Positions 1 to 6,010 of a DNA stretch of 6,010 nucleotides are shown here, piece by piece. The translations under genes and the position numbers were made by a program. This DNA is from Rickettsia typhi (lineage in GTDB: Bacteria; Pseudomonadota; Alphaproteobacteria; Rickettsiales; UBA1997). The number at the start of each line of letters is the position of its first letter. Position 1 is the stretch's first letter. The stretch lies in assembly GCA_945888585.1 (NCBI GenBank), contig CAMDAI010000087.1, positions 1-6,010 of the forward strand, in the 5' to 3' direction. Under the pieces are notes generated by a model. That model had not been told where the DNA came from and did no database searches. It was given only the letters and a program-made list of their open reading frames with translations.

Positions 1-1549
<1,549 letters not shown>

Positions 1550-1567
1550 AATTAATTTTCTTTATAT

Positions 1568-1867
1568 TTATTTTTTTAAATCAATAACGGCAAGAATATC
1601 GGATTCTTTCATGACAATTACTTCTTTACCGTCAATTTTAACTTCAGTTCCACCCCATTTAGCGAATAAAACTTTATCACCAACTTTAACGTCAAGAGGA
1701 ATTAGTTTTCCATTGGAATCCCTAGTTCCGTGACCAATTGCAATCACAGTTCCTTCTGCTGGTTTTTCTTTAGCTGAATCAGGAATAATAATTCCGCCAG
1801 CAGTCTTTGTTTCAGCTTCGGTTCTTTCAACCAAAACTCTATCATGTAGAGGTCTTATTTTAGTCAT
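1568..1867 (-). CDS. groES: Co-chaperonin GroES (10 kDa, HSP10)
   Basis: This is the heptameric lid that caps GroEL. The 99 residues are close to the usual 95-97. The N-terminus [12 protein letters not shown] is canonical. The mobile loop that binds GroEL lies at about residues 17-34 ([17 protein letters not shown], with the hydrophobic III anchor). The C-terminal strand holds the family signature KESDILAVI. The stop is TAA, and groEL follows after 29 nt. The start is the first in-frame ATG, matching family length. No Shine-Dalgarno precedes it: the upstream minus-strand sequence is a tandem ATTAACCAA repeat followed by an A-run. A promoter candidate lies about 50-77 nt upstream of the ATG, between grxC and groES. 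Confidence 0.98.
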   Translation of the reverse strand: MTKIRPLHDRVLVERTEAETKTAGGIIIPDSAKEKPAEGTVIAIGHGTRDSNGKLIPLDVKVGDKVLFAKWGGTEVKIDGKEVIVMKESDILAVIDLKK

Positions 1868-1874
1868 TTTTTTA

Positions 1875-1892
1875 TTGGTTAATTTGGTTAAT
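1875..1892 (-). repeat. Tandem 9-bp direct repeat in groES leader
   Basis: Two perfect adjacent copies of TTGGTTAAT on the plus strand (ATTAACCAA in the groES mRNA). They sit in the predicted 5' untranslated leader, ending 7 nt before the groES ATG, where a ribosome site would be expected. The function is unknown; it may be a chance duplication or a protein or RNA binding site. Confidence 0.6.
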
Positions 1893-1916
1893 ATGTAATA
1901 ATTAAGTTATAGAAGT

Positions 1917-1944
1917 AATATAATAACAATTAGGATTTTGACAA
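1917..1944 (-). promoter_or_regulatory. Probable groESL promoter
   Basis: On the minus strand, TTGTCA (1939-1944) is followed after 16 nt by TATATT (1917-1922), giving a predicted transcription start near 1910 and a leader of about 43 nt. The -35 element is preceded by C (CTTGTCA), which resembles the CTTG core of alphaproteobacterial heat-shock sigma-32 sites. The -10 looks like a housekeeping element and lacks the C-rich sigma-32 signature. No CIRCE inverted repeat (TTAGCACTC-N9-GAGTGCTAA) is present, so HrcA control is unlikely. The promoter begins just past the grxC stop, leaving no visible terminator after grxC. Confidence 0.5.
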
Positions 1945-1948
1945 GAGA

Positions 1949-2200
1949 CTAATTTATTAATTCATCTAATTTTTTTTGATTTTCAAGTTCATACAAATCG
2001 TCACAGCCACCAATATGTTTTGATCCAATAAAAATTTGTGGAACAGTTTTTCTGCCTCCTGATTTGGCAATCATTTCTTCACGAATTTCATCATTATTAA
2101 CGTTAATTTCTTCAAATTTTACCTGTTTTTTTTGTAAAAGCATTTTGGCTTTAACGCAGTAAGGACAAGAATTAGTCGTATATATTATGATTTTTTGCAT
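1949..2200 (-). CDS. grxC: Glutaredoxin 3-type (dithiol, CPYC)
   Basis: A small cytosolic glutathione-dependent disulfide oxidoreductase that reduces protein disulfides and mixed glutathione disulfides, for example in ribonucleotide reductase. The protein is 83 residues, the same length class as Escherichia coli Grx3. Visible motifs are the redox centre CPYC at residues 12-15, the cis-proline segment TVPQIFI (52-58, P54), and the glutathione-binding GGCDD at 64-68. The extra Cys at 66 within GGCDD is common in this subfamily. The gene starts 5 nt after the birA stop with only a weak TTAAGA upstream, so translation is probably coupled to birA. The stop is TAG. A CPYC dithiol site excludes the monothiol CGFS iron-sulfur carriers. 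Confidence 0.95.
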   Translation of the reverse strand: MQKIIIYTTNSCPYCVKAKMLLQKKQVKFEEINVNNDEIREEMIAKSGGRKTVPQIFIGSKHIGGCDDLYELENQKKLDELIN

Positions 2201-2205
2201 ATGTC

Positions 2206-2973
2206 TTAATGATTAAAGATTTCTCCTGAAGAGATAATAACGTTTTCTTTATTTTCAAGTTCTAGAATTAAATTACCATTTTCATCTAAATCTTTAAATA
2301 AACCTTTAATCTTCTTATCGAATAAGTTGATAGAAATTTCTTTATTTAAATTAAAAGCGTTTTCTAACCATAAATTTCGTATAGGTTTAAAACCAAAATT
2401 TAGCCATTTTTCATAAAGATCAGAAAAATTATCAAGAAATTTTTTTAATAAATTCTCTGGCAATATTTCTAAGAATTTTTCTTGTTTTAAATTGGTTGAT
2501 GGATAATTAGTGTTATCTGGATTGTCTACAATGTTTACCCCAATTCCTATTACAACAAAGTTGAGTTGATTTTGATTAATATCACTTTCCAATAATATTC
2601 CTGCAGTTTTACAACCGTTTATTAAAATATCGTTGGGCCATTTATAAGAAATTTTTGTAGTTGGTTTTGTTTTAAGATTGCTAATGGCTATTCCAATTGC
2701 AACTGCACTAACAAAAGATAAGGTTGAAATCAAATCAAGATTTTTACTGTGAGGTTTTAATAAAATAGAAAAATACAAATTACCATCAAAAGATTGCCAA
2801 ACCCTTCCATATCTGCCTTTTCCGGCAGTTTGTTTTTTGGCAATTATTACATGATTGTGATTTATTTGATTAGATTTAGCTAGATCAAAAGTAAGCTGGT
2901 TAGTGCTTGTGGCTTCATCTAAAGAATTGATAGTAAATGATTTGTAATGATTTGTGTTCTTGAAAAAATTCAT
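2206..2973 (-). CDS. birA: Biotin-[acetyl-CoA-carboxylase] ligase, non-repressor type
   Basis: This enzyme activates biotin with ATP and attaches it to the biotin carboxyl-carrier lysine of carboxylases. The protein has 255 residues and begins directly at the catalytic domain, so it lacks the N-terminal winged-helix DNA-binding domain of the Escherichia coli bifunctional BirA (group I ligase). Motifs seen are EATSTN (20-25), the biotinyl-5'-AMP loop GKGRYGRVW (51-59), YKWPNDI (110-116), AGILLE (124-129) with the conserved lysine just before it, and GIGVN (143-147). A short C-terminal SH3-like domain ends in SSGEIFNH. The ATG lies only 12 nt downstream of a terminator-like hairpin, with no visible ribosome site. 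grxC follows after 5 nt. The function is firm; expression control is unclear. Confidence 0.96.
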   Translation of the reverse strand: MNFFKNTNHYKSFTINSLDEATSTNQLTFDLAKSNQINHNHVIIAKKQTAGKGRYGRVWQSFDGNLYFSILLKPHSKNLDLISTLSFVSAVAIGIAISNLKTKPTTKISYKWPNDILINGCKTAGILLESDINQNQLNFVVIGIGVNIVDNPDNTNYPSTNLKQEKFLEILPENLLKKFLDNFSDLYEKWLNFGFKPIRNLWLENAFNLNKEISINLFDKKIKGLFKDLDENGNLILELENKENVIISSGEIFNH

Positions 2974-2978
2974 AGATA

Positions 2979-3015
2979 GAAAAATAATCAGGTCGCTTTA
3001 TTAAGCGACCTGATT
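2979..3015 (-). terminator. Hairpin terminator after the 61-aa exported-protein gene
   Basis: A perfect 13-bp inverted repeat (arms 2986-2998 and 3003-3015, loop TATT) begins 8 nt past the stop of the 3024-3209 gene. On the minus strand it is followed by ATTTTT, a plausible rho-independent terminator. On the plus strand only four T follow, so it is mainly a minus-strand terminator. The birA ATG lies 12 nt further on, so transcripts entering birA from upstream must read through it. Confidence 0.85.
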
Positions 3016-3023
3016 TTAAACAA

Positions 3024-3209
3024 TTACTCAGCAGCTTTTTCAGCTTTATGAGCTTTTTTATGAGCTTTTTTAGCATGTTTAGCTTTTGCAGGAGCTTCAG
3101 ATGAAGTTGCAGTATTTTCAGCTGAAGTAGAAGCTGTAGATTCAGCTGCAGAAACAGAAACGAAAGAAGCAACTGTTAATACAGAAGCAAGAAGGATTAA
3201 TTTTTTCAT
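3024..3209 (-). CDS. Small exported Ala/Lys/His-rich protein, Asr-like in composition
   Basis: Sixty-one residues from ATG at 3207-3209. An in-frame ATG lies 9 nt further upstream, but MKK is the normal signal-peptide start and matches the paralogue at 3444-3758. Residues 1-21 form a Sec signal peptide (MKKLILLASVLTVASFVSVSA) with a likely cut at VSA-AE. The mature part of about 40 residues is first Ser/Thr/Ala/Glu-rich, then Lys/His/Ala-rich (KAKHAKKAHKKAHK): basic, without cysteine, presumably disordered. Composition and layout recall the enterobacterial acid-shock protein Asr, but this is resemblance, not shown homology. Export to periplasm or surface is inferred. The gene is monocistronic, with a candidate TTGACA promoter at 3311-3316 and its own terminator. 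No Shine-Dalgarno is visible. A real gene is likely from the signal peptide, paralogy and terminator; the function is unknown. Confidence 0.82.
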   Translation of the reverse strand: MKKLILLASVLTVASFVSVSAAESTASTSAENTATSSEAPAKAKHAKKAHKKAHKAEKAAE

Positions 3210-3258
3210 AATTAGCATTTAGATAAAAGTGATTATTAAATTTAATGAGTTTTTATTC

Positions 3259-3278
3259 TTAACAAAAAACTTTGTTAA
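3259..3278 (-). repeat. Inverted repeat in leader of the 61-aa gene
   Basis: Perfect 8-bp arms TTAACAAA and TTTGTTAA around a 4-nt loop. It sits just downstream of the predicted transcription start, in the 5' leader of the 3024-3209 gene. It could be an operator for a dimeric regulator or an mRNA-stabilising hairpin. On the minus strand it is not followed by a T-run, so it is not a terminator. Confidence 0.55.
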
Positions 3279-3288
3279 AAGCCATTCA

Positions 3289-3316
3289 ATCATTCTATTC
3301 AAAATTTAATTGTCAA
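3289..3316 (-). promoter_or_regulatory. Candidate promoter of the 61-aa exported-protein gene
   Basis: A perfect TTGACA -35 box (3311-3316, minus strand) is followed after 16 nt by AATGAT (3289-3294), a poor -10 match. It lies in the 172-nt gap between the terminator at 3382-3418 and the small gene. A promoter must exist in this gap because the upstream transcript is terminated. The exact -10 is uncertain. Confidence 0.45.
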
Positions 3317-3381
3317 TCGAACTGATACAATTTTTAGAATTGATTTCTAAATAGTAATGAATTTTGTAATGGTAAAAAAAT

Positions 3382-3418
3382 AAAAAACCGAGTCAACAAT
3401 TTGTTGGCTCGGTTTTTT
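3382..3418 (-). terminator. Strong terminator, probably bidirectional
   Basis: An 11-bp stem (3388-3398 with 3402-3412, one G-U pair) closes a 3-nt loop and is flanked by A6 and T6. On the minus strand the stem GAGCCAACAA...CTCGG runs into TTTTTTATTTTTTT. It lies 25 nt past the TAG of the 3444-3758 gene and ends that transcript. The T-run on the plus strand makes it competent in both directions. Confidence 0.9.
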
Positions 3419-3443
3419 AAATATGTAATTAAATAGTGAAAAA

Positions 3444-3758
3444 CTATTTTTTAACAGCAGGAGCTGTAGCTGAAGTAGAAGTAGTTGTAGAAGTTTTAAC
3501 TTCTTTAGTATCAACTGTAGCAGCTTTAGCATCAACTGGAGCAGTTTTAACTTCAGCTTTAACATTTTTAGCTTTAGCATTTTTAGCAACTGGAGCAGTT
3601 TTAACTTCAGCTTTAACATTTTTAGCTTTAGCATCAACTGGAGCAGCAGCAGTGGTGGTTGTAGTAGTATCTGTAGTAGTTGTAGCAACTTTTTCAGCAG
3701 CTGAAACAGAGAAAGAAGCAACTGTTAATACAGAAGCAAGTACAAATAATTTTTTCAT
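3444..3758 (-). CDS. Exported Thr/Ala/Lys-rich repeat protein, paralogue of the 61-aa protein
   Basis: One hundred and four residues. The signal peptide at 1-20 (MKKLFVLASVLTVASFSVSA, cut before AEK) matches that of the neighbouring 61-aa protein almost residue for residue, including a 30-nt exact DNA match. The mature chain is low complexity: a Thr-rich segment (26-36), then AKAKNVKAEVKTAPV at 43-57 and again at 61-75 (period 18 residues), then a partial third unit with VDAKAATVDTKEVKT, a Ser/Thr/Ala stretch and a terminal KK. There is no cysteine, and little hydrophobicity after the signal. It is probably a disordered periplasmic or surface polypeptide; the composition is partly Asr-like. 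A strong terminator follows at 3382-3418 and a long leader precedes it. No family with known function is recognised. Signal peptide, paralogy and terminator support a real gene. Confidence 0.82.
   Translation of the reverse strand: MKKLFVLASVLTVASFSVSAAEKVATTTTDTTTTTTAAAPVDAKAKNVKAEVKTAPVAKNAKAKNVKAEVKTAPVDAKAATVDTKEVKTSTTTSTSATAPAVKK
3533..3634 (-). repeat. Internal coding repeat, two 48-nt identical copies
   Basis: Positions 3533-3580 and 3587-3634 are identical over 48 nt, offset by 54 nt. A third partial copy begins at 3635 (CAACTGGAGCAG). The repeat encodes AKAKNVKAEVKTAPV within the 104-aa exported protein. Exact identity at the DNA level, synonymous sites included, points to recent duplication by slippage or recombination. 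Confidence 0.9.
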
Positions 3759-3793
3759 AGTTTTTAAAAAATTCTTTTATAAGGAGTTGTTTA

Positions 3794-3843
3794 GATTGCA
3801 ATAAAGACACTGCAATCATTTAAATTTTCCCCACTTAAATTGC
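3794..3843 (-). promoter_or_regulatory. Leader with alternative pairing stems upstream of the 104-aa gene
   Basis: In the minus-strand transcript, the segment GATTGCA (3817-3811) can pair with downstream TGCAATC (3800-3794; 7 bp, 10-nt loop). An overlapping segment TTAAATGATTGC can instead pair with upstream GCAATTTAA (3843-3835; about 10 bp with a 2-nt bulge). The two structures exclude each other. Neither is followed by a clean terminator T-run. This is seen as sequence complementarity only; a regulatory role is inference. Confidence 0.35.
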
Positions 3844-3869
3844 TCTAAGAGGTTTAAACGGTAGCAAAA

Positions 3870-3896
3870 AATATATTAGTCATTTTAATAAGTCAA
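3870..3896 (-). promoter_or_regulatory. Candidate promoter of the 104-aa exported-protein gene
   Basis: TTGACT (3891-3896) and TATATT (3870-3875) on the minus strand, with a short 15-nt spacer, lie directly against the lpdA stop codon. Transcription would start near 3863 and give a leader of about 105 nt. No lpdA terminator is visible in the 139-nt gap, so read-through from lpdA could also feed this gene. Confidence 0.4.
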
Positions 3897-3897
3897 A

Positions 3898-5316
3898 TTA
3901 AAAATGAATAACTTTAGAGAATGCATCTAAAACGCTCTCATGCATCATTTCTGACATAGTTGGATGAGGAAAAATAGTATGCATAAAATCTAATTCAGTT
4001 AATTCGGCTTGTTTGCCAATTACATAGCCCTGAATCATTTCTGTTACTTCAGCTCCAATTAAATGAGCCCCTAATAATTCTCCGGTTTTTTCATCAAAAA
4101 TAGTTTTAATTAAACCATCAGTTTCACCCATAGCAATAGCTTTACCATTGGCCATGTAAGGAAAGCGACCAATTTTTACTTTATAGCCAGCCTCTTTAGC
4201 TTTTTTCTCAGTTAATCCAACGGAAGCAATTTGGGGCATGGAATAAGTACAACCAGGAATATTGGATTTTTTAATTGGATGCGTATCTTTAGCATTATAT
4301 TTACCTAATTTTTCAGCAATTTTTTCAGCAGCAATAATACCTTCATGAGAAGCTTTATGAGCTAGCCATGGAGCAGAAGCCAAATCACCAATGGCCCAAA
4401 CTCCAGCTTCGTCAGTTTCCATATAGCCATTGGTTATAACATGACCGCGGTCTAACTTGATTTTGGTTTTTTCTAATCCTAAATTTTCGGTATTAGGAAC
4501 AATTCCAACGGCAATAATAGCTTTTTCGGCTTTTAATTCTTCAATTTTTCCGTTAATTTCTACAGAAGCAATAATATCATCTTTATTTTTTTTAATAGCT
4601 TTTAATCCAGCTTTTGTATGAATTTTGATACCTTGTTTTTCAAAGATTTTTTTGGCTAAAAGTGAGATTTCATCATCTTCAACCGGAAGGATATTTTCAG
4701 CCATTTCAATTATGGTTACTTCAGAACCCATATTGCGATAAAATGAAGCGAATTCAATACCAATAGCACCGCTTCCAACTACAATTAATGATTTAGGCAA
4801 ATCTTGGGGAACCATAGCTTCACGATAACTCCAGATAAATTGTCCGTCAGCTTCCATTCCTGGAATAGATCTTGCTCTAGCTCCAGTGGCTAAGATAATG
4901 TGGGTAGCTTCAATTTCAGCAACCAATGCACCATCTTTACTTACTGAGATTTTATTTTTTCCGATAATTTTGCCAAATCCATCAATTACTTCAACTTTAT
5001 TTTTCTTCAATAATCCAGCAATTCCAGTGCTTAAACGCTTGGAAACAGCTCTTGATCTTTCAATGATTTTTTTGAAATCAAATTTAATTTCTGAAGCAGA
5101 AAAACCAAATTGGTCAAGATTGTGAAGAAGATGATTGATTTCAGAAGAGCGAAGAAGAGCTTTGGTTGGAATACATCCCCAATTTAAGCAAATTCCACCT
5201 AAATGATTAGCTTCAACAATTACAACTTTTAGTCCGAGTTGAGAAGCTCTAATGGCGGCAACATAGCCACCTGGTCCGGCGCCGATAACGCATAAATCGA
5301 ATTTTTTGATTGTCAT
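3898..5316 (-). CDS. lpdA: Dihydrolipoamide dehydrogenase (E3), pyruvate-dehydrogenase type
   Basis: An FAD/NAD flavoenzyme that reoxidises the dihydrolipoyl groups of pyruvate and 2-oxoglutarate dehydrogenase complexes, passing electrons to NAD+. The 472 residues are full length. Seen in order: FAD-binding GAGPGGY (12-18), the redox disulfide GGICLNWGCIPTK with C43 and C48, ATG (143-145), NAD-binding GSGAIG (181-186) with a following acidic E204, the second FAD segment AIGD (308-311), and the C-terminal interface FPHPTMSE with catalytic H451 and E456. The CLNWGCIPTKALLRSSE version is the one I associate with alphaproteobacterial PDH-linked E3 rather than the ODH-linked CLNVGCIPSKALL form; this is from memory. 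No E1 or E2 genes adjoin it, so it stands apart from its complex. It is transcribed divergently from prfB, with only a weak AAGAA before the ATG. Confidence 0.97.
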   Translation of the reverse strand: MTIKKFDLCVIGAGPGGYVAAIRASQLGLKVVIVEANHLGGICLNWGCIPTKALLRSSEINHLLHNLDQFGFSASEIKFDFKKIIERSRAVSKRLSTGIAGLLKKNKVEVIDGFGKIIGKNKISVSKDGALVAEIEATHIILATGARARSIPGMEADGQFIWSYREAMVPQDLPKSLIVVGSGAIGIEFASFYRNMGSEVTIIEMAENILPVEDDEISLLAKKIFEKQGIKIHTKAGLKAIKKNKDDIIASVEINGKIEELKAEKAIIAVGIVPNTENLGLEKTKIKLDRGHVITNGYMETDEAGVWAIGDLASAPWLAHKASHEGIIAAEKIAEKLGKYNAKDTHPIKKSNIPGCTYSMPQIASVGLTEKKAKEAGYKVKIGRFPYMANGKAIAMGETDGLIKTIFDEKTGELLGAHLIGAEVTEMIQGYVIGKQAELTELDFMHTIFPHPTMSEMMHESVLDAFSKVIHF

Positions 5317-5364
5317 ATTAATTCTTGATTGATTTAAATGTCTTAGATTAAAGTATGAGATGGC

Positions 5365-5372
5365 ATTATATA
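5365..5372. promoter_or_regulatory. Overlapping divergent -10 candidates of lpdA and prfB
   Basis: The 93-nt gap between lpdA and prfB contains a perfect TATAAT on the minus strand (5365-5370). It overlaps TATATA on the plus strand (5367-5372). Either gives a sensible leader: about 42 nt for lpdA, about 30 nt for prfB. No convincing -35 box is visible for either. If both are used, polymerases compete for the same DNA. Confidence 0.35.
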
Positions 5373-5409
5373 AAAACTCTTCAAGTTAAACACAACAGTT
5401 TATTTAATT

Positions 5410-6010
5410 ATGAAAGCTGAAATTCAAACTCTAATTTCCGATATAAAATCTTCATTGGAATTGGTTGCGAGGTATCTTTGACCCGGAAAAGTTAGTATTG
5501 CAAATTGCTAATTTGCAAAAAGAAAGTGAAAAAGAAGATTTTTGGCAAGATCAATTTAAAGCCAGTGCTTTAATGCAAGAAAAAAGCAGATTAGAAGCGA
5601 GTTTGAAAGGTTATAATTTAATCAAAAGAAATTTTGATGATAATATTGAATTGCTTGAAATTGCTGAATCTGAATCTGATCAAAATGAAATTGAAAAAAA
5701 TTTAAAATCATTAAAAATTGCTTCCGATGAAAATAAAATTGAATGTCTATTTTCAGGGCCAGCGGATAAAAATGATTGTTTCTTAGAGATTAATGCTGGT
5801 GTTGGTGGTAGTGATGCTTGTGATTTTGCTTCAATGTTGCTTAGAATGTATATCAGATGGTCTGAAAAGCATAAATTTAAAGTTGATCTAGTGCATTCAC
5901 TTGATGGTGATGAGGCGGGAATTAAGTCGGCAACTCTTAGAATTGCTGGTCATAATGCTTTTGGATGGGCTAAAACTGAAAGTGGGGTGCATCGATTAGT
6001 AAGGATTTCT
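5410..6010 (+). CDS. prfB: Peptide chain release factor 2 with programmed +1 frameshift, partial
   Basis: RF2 ends translation at UGA and UAA. The gene starts at ATG 5410 and reads 23 codons (MKAEIQTLISDIKSSLELVA...YL) to an in-frame UGA at 5479-5481. A +1 shift on CTT-T then continues with GAC at 5480 for 177 codons to the window edge without a stop. The two parts make a normal RF2 N-terminus: coiled-coil domain 1, then INAGVGGSDA at 127-136, matching the family INAGAGGTEA, then GWAKTESGVHRLVRIS. The window ends at the first residue of the codon-reading SPF motif; the catalytic GGQ lies outside. The shift site is the known RF2 autoregulatory device, so this is not a broken gene. No Shine-Dalgarno is seen before the ATG. 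The gene diverges from lpdA. Confidence 0.96.
5467..5482 (+). promoter_or_regulatory. Programmed +1 ribosomal frameshift site of prfB
   Basis: The sequence GCGAGG-TAT-CTT-TGA-C keeps every canonical element: an internal Shine-Dalgarno-like GAGG exactly 3 nt before the slippery CTT, an in-frame UGA as codon 24, and C after the stop, which weakens termination. The usual element is AGGGGG; here it is GCGAGG, which pairs less with 16S rRNA. Low RF2 lets the ribosome pause and shift, restoring RF2 synthesis. Confidence 0.95.

Noticed and set aside
1868..1948. CIRCE element for HrcA control of groESL
   Set aside because: No TTAGCACTC/GAGTGCTAA arms or near matches are present upstream of groES.
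2915..3172. 85-codon Leu-rich minus-strand frame overlapping birA and the 61-aa gene
   Set aside because: It crosses the terminator hairpin and overlaps two better-supported genes in another frame; composition is typical of a shadow.
3347..3721. Leu/Lys-rich minus-strand frame (LQLLKMLKLK repeats)
   Set aside because: A frame-shifted reading of the same repeat gene; it runs through the terminator at 3382-3418 and resembles nothing.
3436..3804. 122-codon plus-strand open frame, Val/Ala/Leu-rich, antisense to the 104-aa exported protein
   Set aside because: It mirrors the repetitive Thr/Ala/Lys codons of the minus-strand gene, has no ribosome site, and its apparent repeat and hydrophobicity follow from the sense repeat. 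The sense frame has a signal peptide and a paralogue.
3694..3819. 41-codon Cys-rich minus-strand frame beginning MIAVSLLQSKQLL, overlapping the start of the 104-aa gene out of frame
   Set aside because: Considered as a leader peptide because it starts in the leader. It has only a weak GGGG upstream, and its Cys-rich second half is just the alternate frame of the signal-peptide region.
3852..3859. GTTTAAAC palindrome between lpdA and the 104-aa gene
   Set aside because: An 8-bp AT-rich palindrome is expected by chance and lacks any stem extension or T-run to act as the lpdA terminator.
4886..5125. 79-codon plus-strand frame antisense to lpdA
   Set aside because: Shadow of the full-length, motif-complete lpdA gene.
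5410..5481. prfB as a pseudogene with an early stop
   Set aside because: The stop lies in an exact programmed frameshift context and the downstream frame is an intact RF2 sequence to the window edge.

Overview
The window is AT-rich and carries a compact set of bacterial housekeeping genes. Seven genes lie on the minus strand (read right to left: lpdA, two small exported-protein genes, birA, grxC, groES, groEL). One gene, prfB, diverges on the plus strand at the right edge. GroEL (start of the MTAKEI... type, [28 protein letters not shown]), the 'CLNWGCIPTKALL' version of dihydrolipoamide dehydrogenase and the RF2 N-terminus all look alphaproteobacterial. The low GC content, small genes and short gaps suggest a streamlined or host-associated lineage (Holosporales- or Rickettsiales-like). 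The GroEL N-terminus does not look like Rickettsia proper. This placement is an inference from remembered family features, not a search result.

Layout. Positions 1-1538 hold groEL (minus, last ~40 codons outside the window), followed upstream by groES (1568-1867). They form a groESL operon with a likely promoter at 1917-1944 and no CIRCE element. birA (2206-2973) and grxC (1949-2200) lie 5 nt apart and look co-transcribed. Positions 2986-3418 and 3444-3897 hold two monocistronic units. Each encodes a small exported Ala/Lys-rich protein with a near-identical signal peptide and an unrelated low-complexity mature part, and each ends in a strong hairpin terminator. lpdA (3898-5316) is the E3 subunit of 2-oxoacid dehydrogenases. 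The 93-nt gap at 5317-5409 separates it from prfB, which starts at 5410 and carries the classic programmed +1 frameshift site at an in-frame UGA (5479-5481). It runs off the right edge just at the SPF motif.

Functional picture. Most of the content is core physiology: protein folding, thiol redox, biotinylation of carboxylases, pyruvate/2-oxoglutarate oxidation and translation termination. The less ordinary part is the 3.0-3.9 kb region. Its pair of duplicated, fast-diverging exported polypeptides resembles enterobacterial acid-shock protein Asr in composition: a signal peptide followed by an Ala/Thr/Lys/His-rich disordered tail. The leaders of both genes contain inverted repeats. I saw no mobile elements, CRISPR arrays, tRNA or rRNA genes. 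No wholly new system is evident; the small-protein pair is the best candidate for something undescribed.
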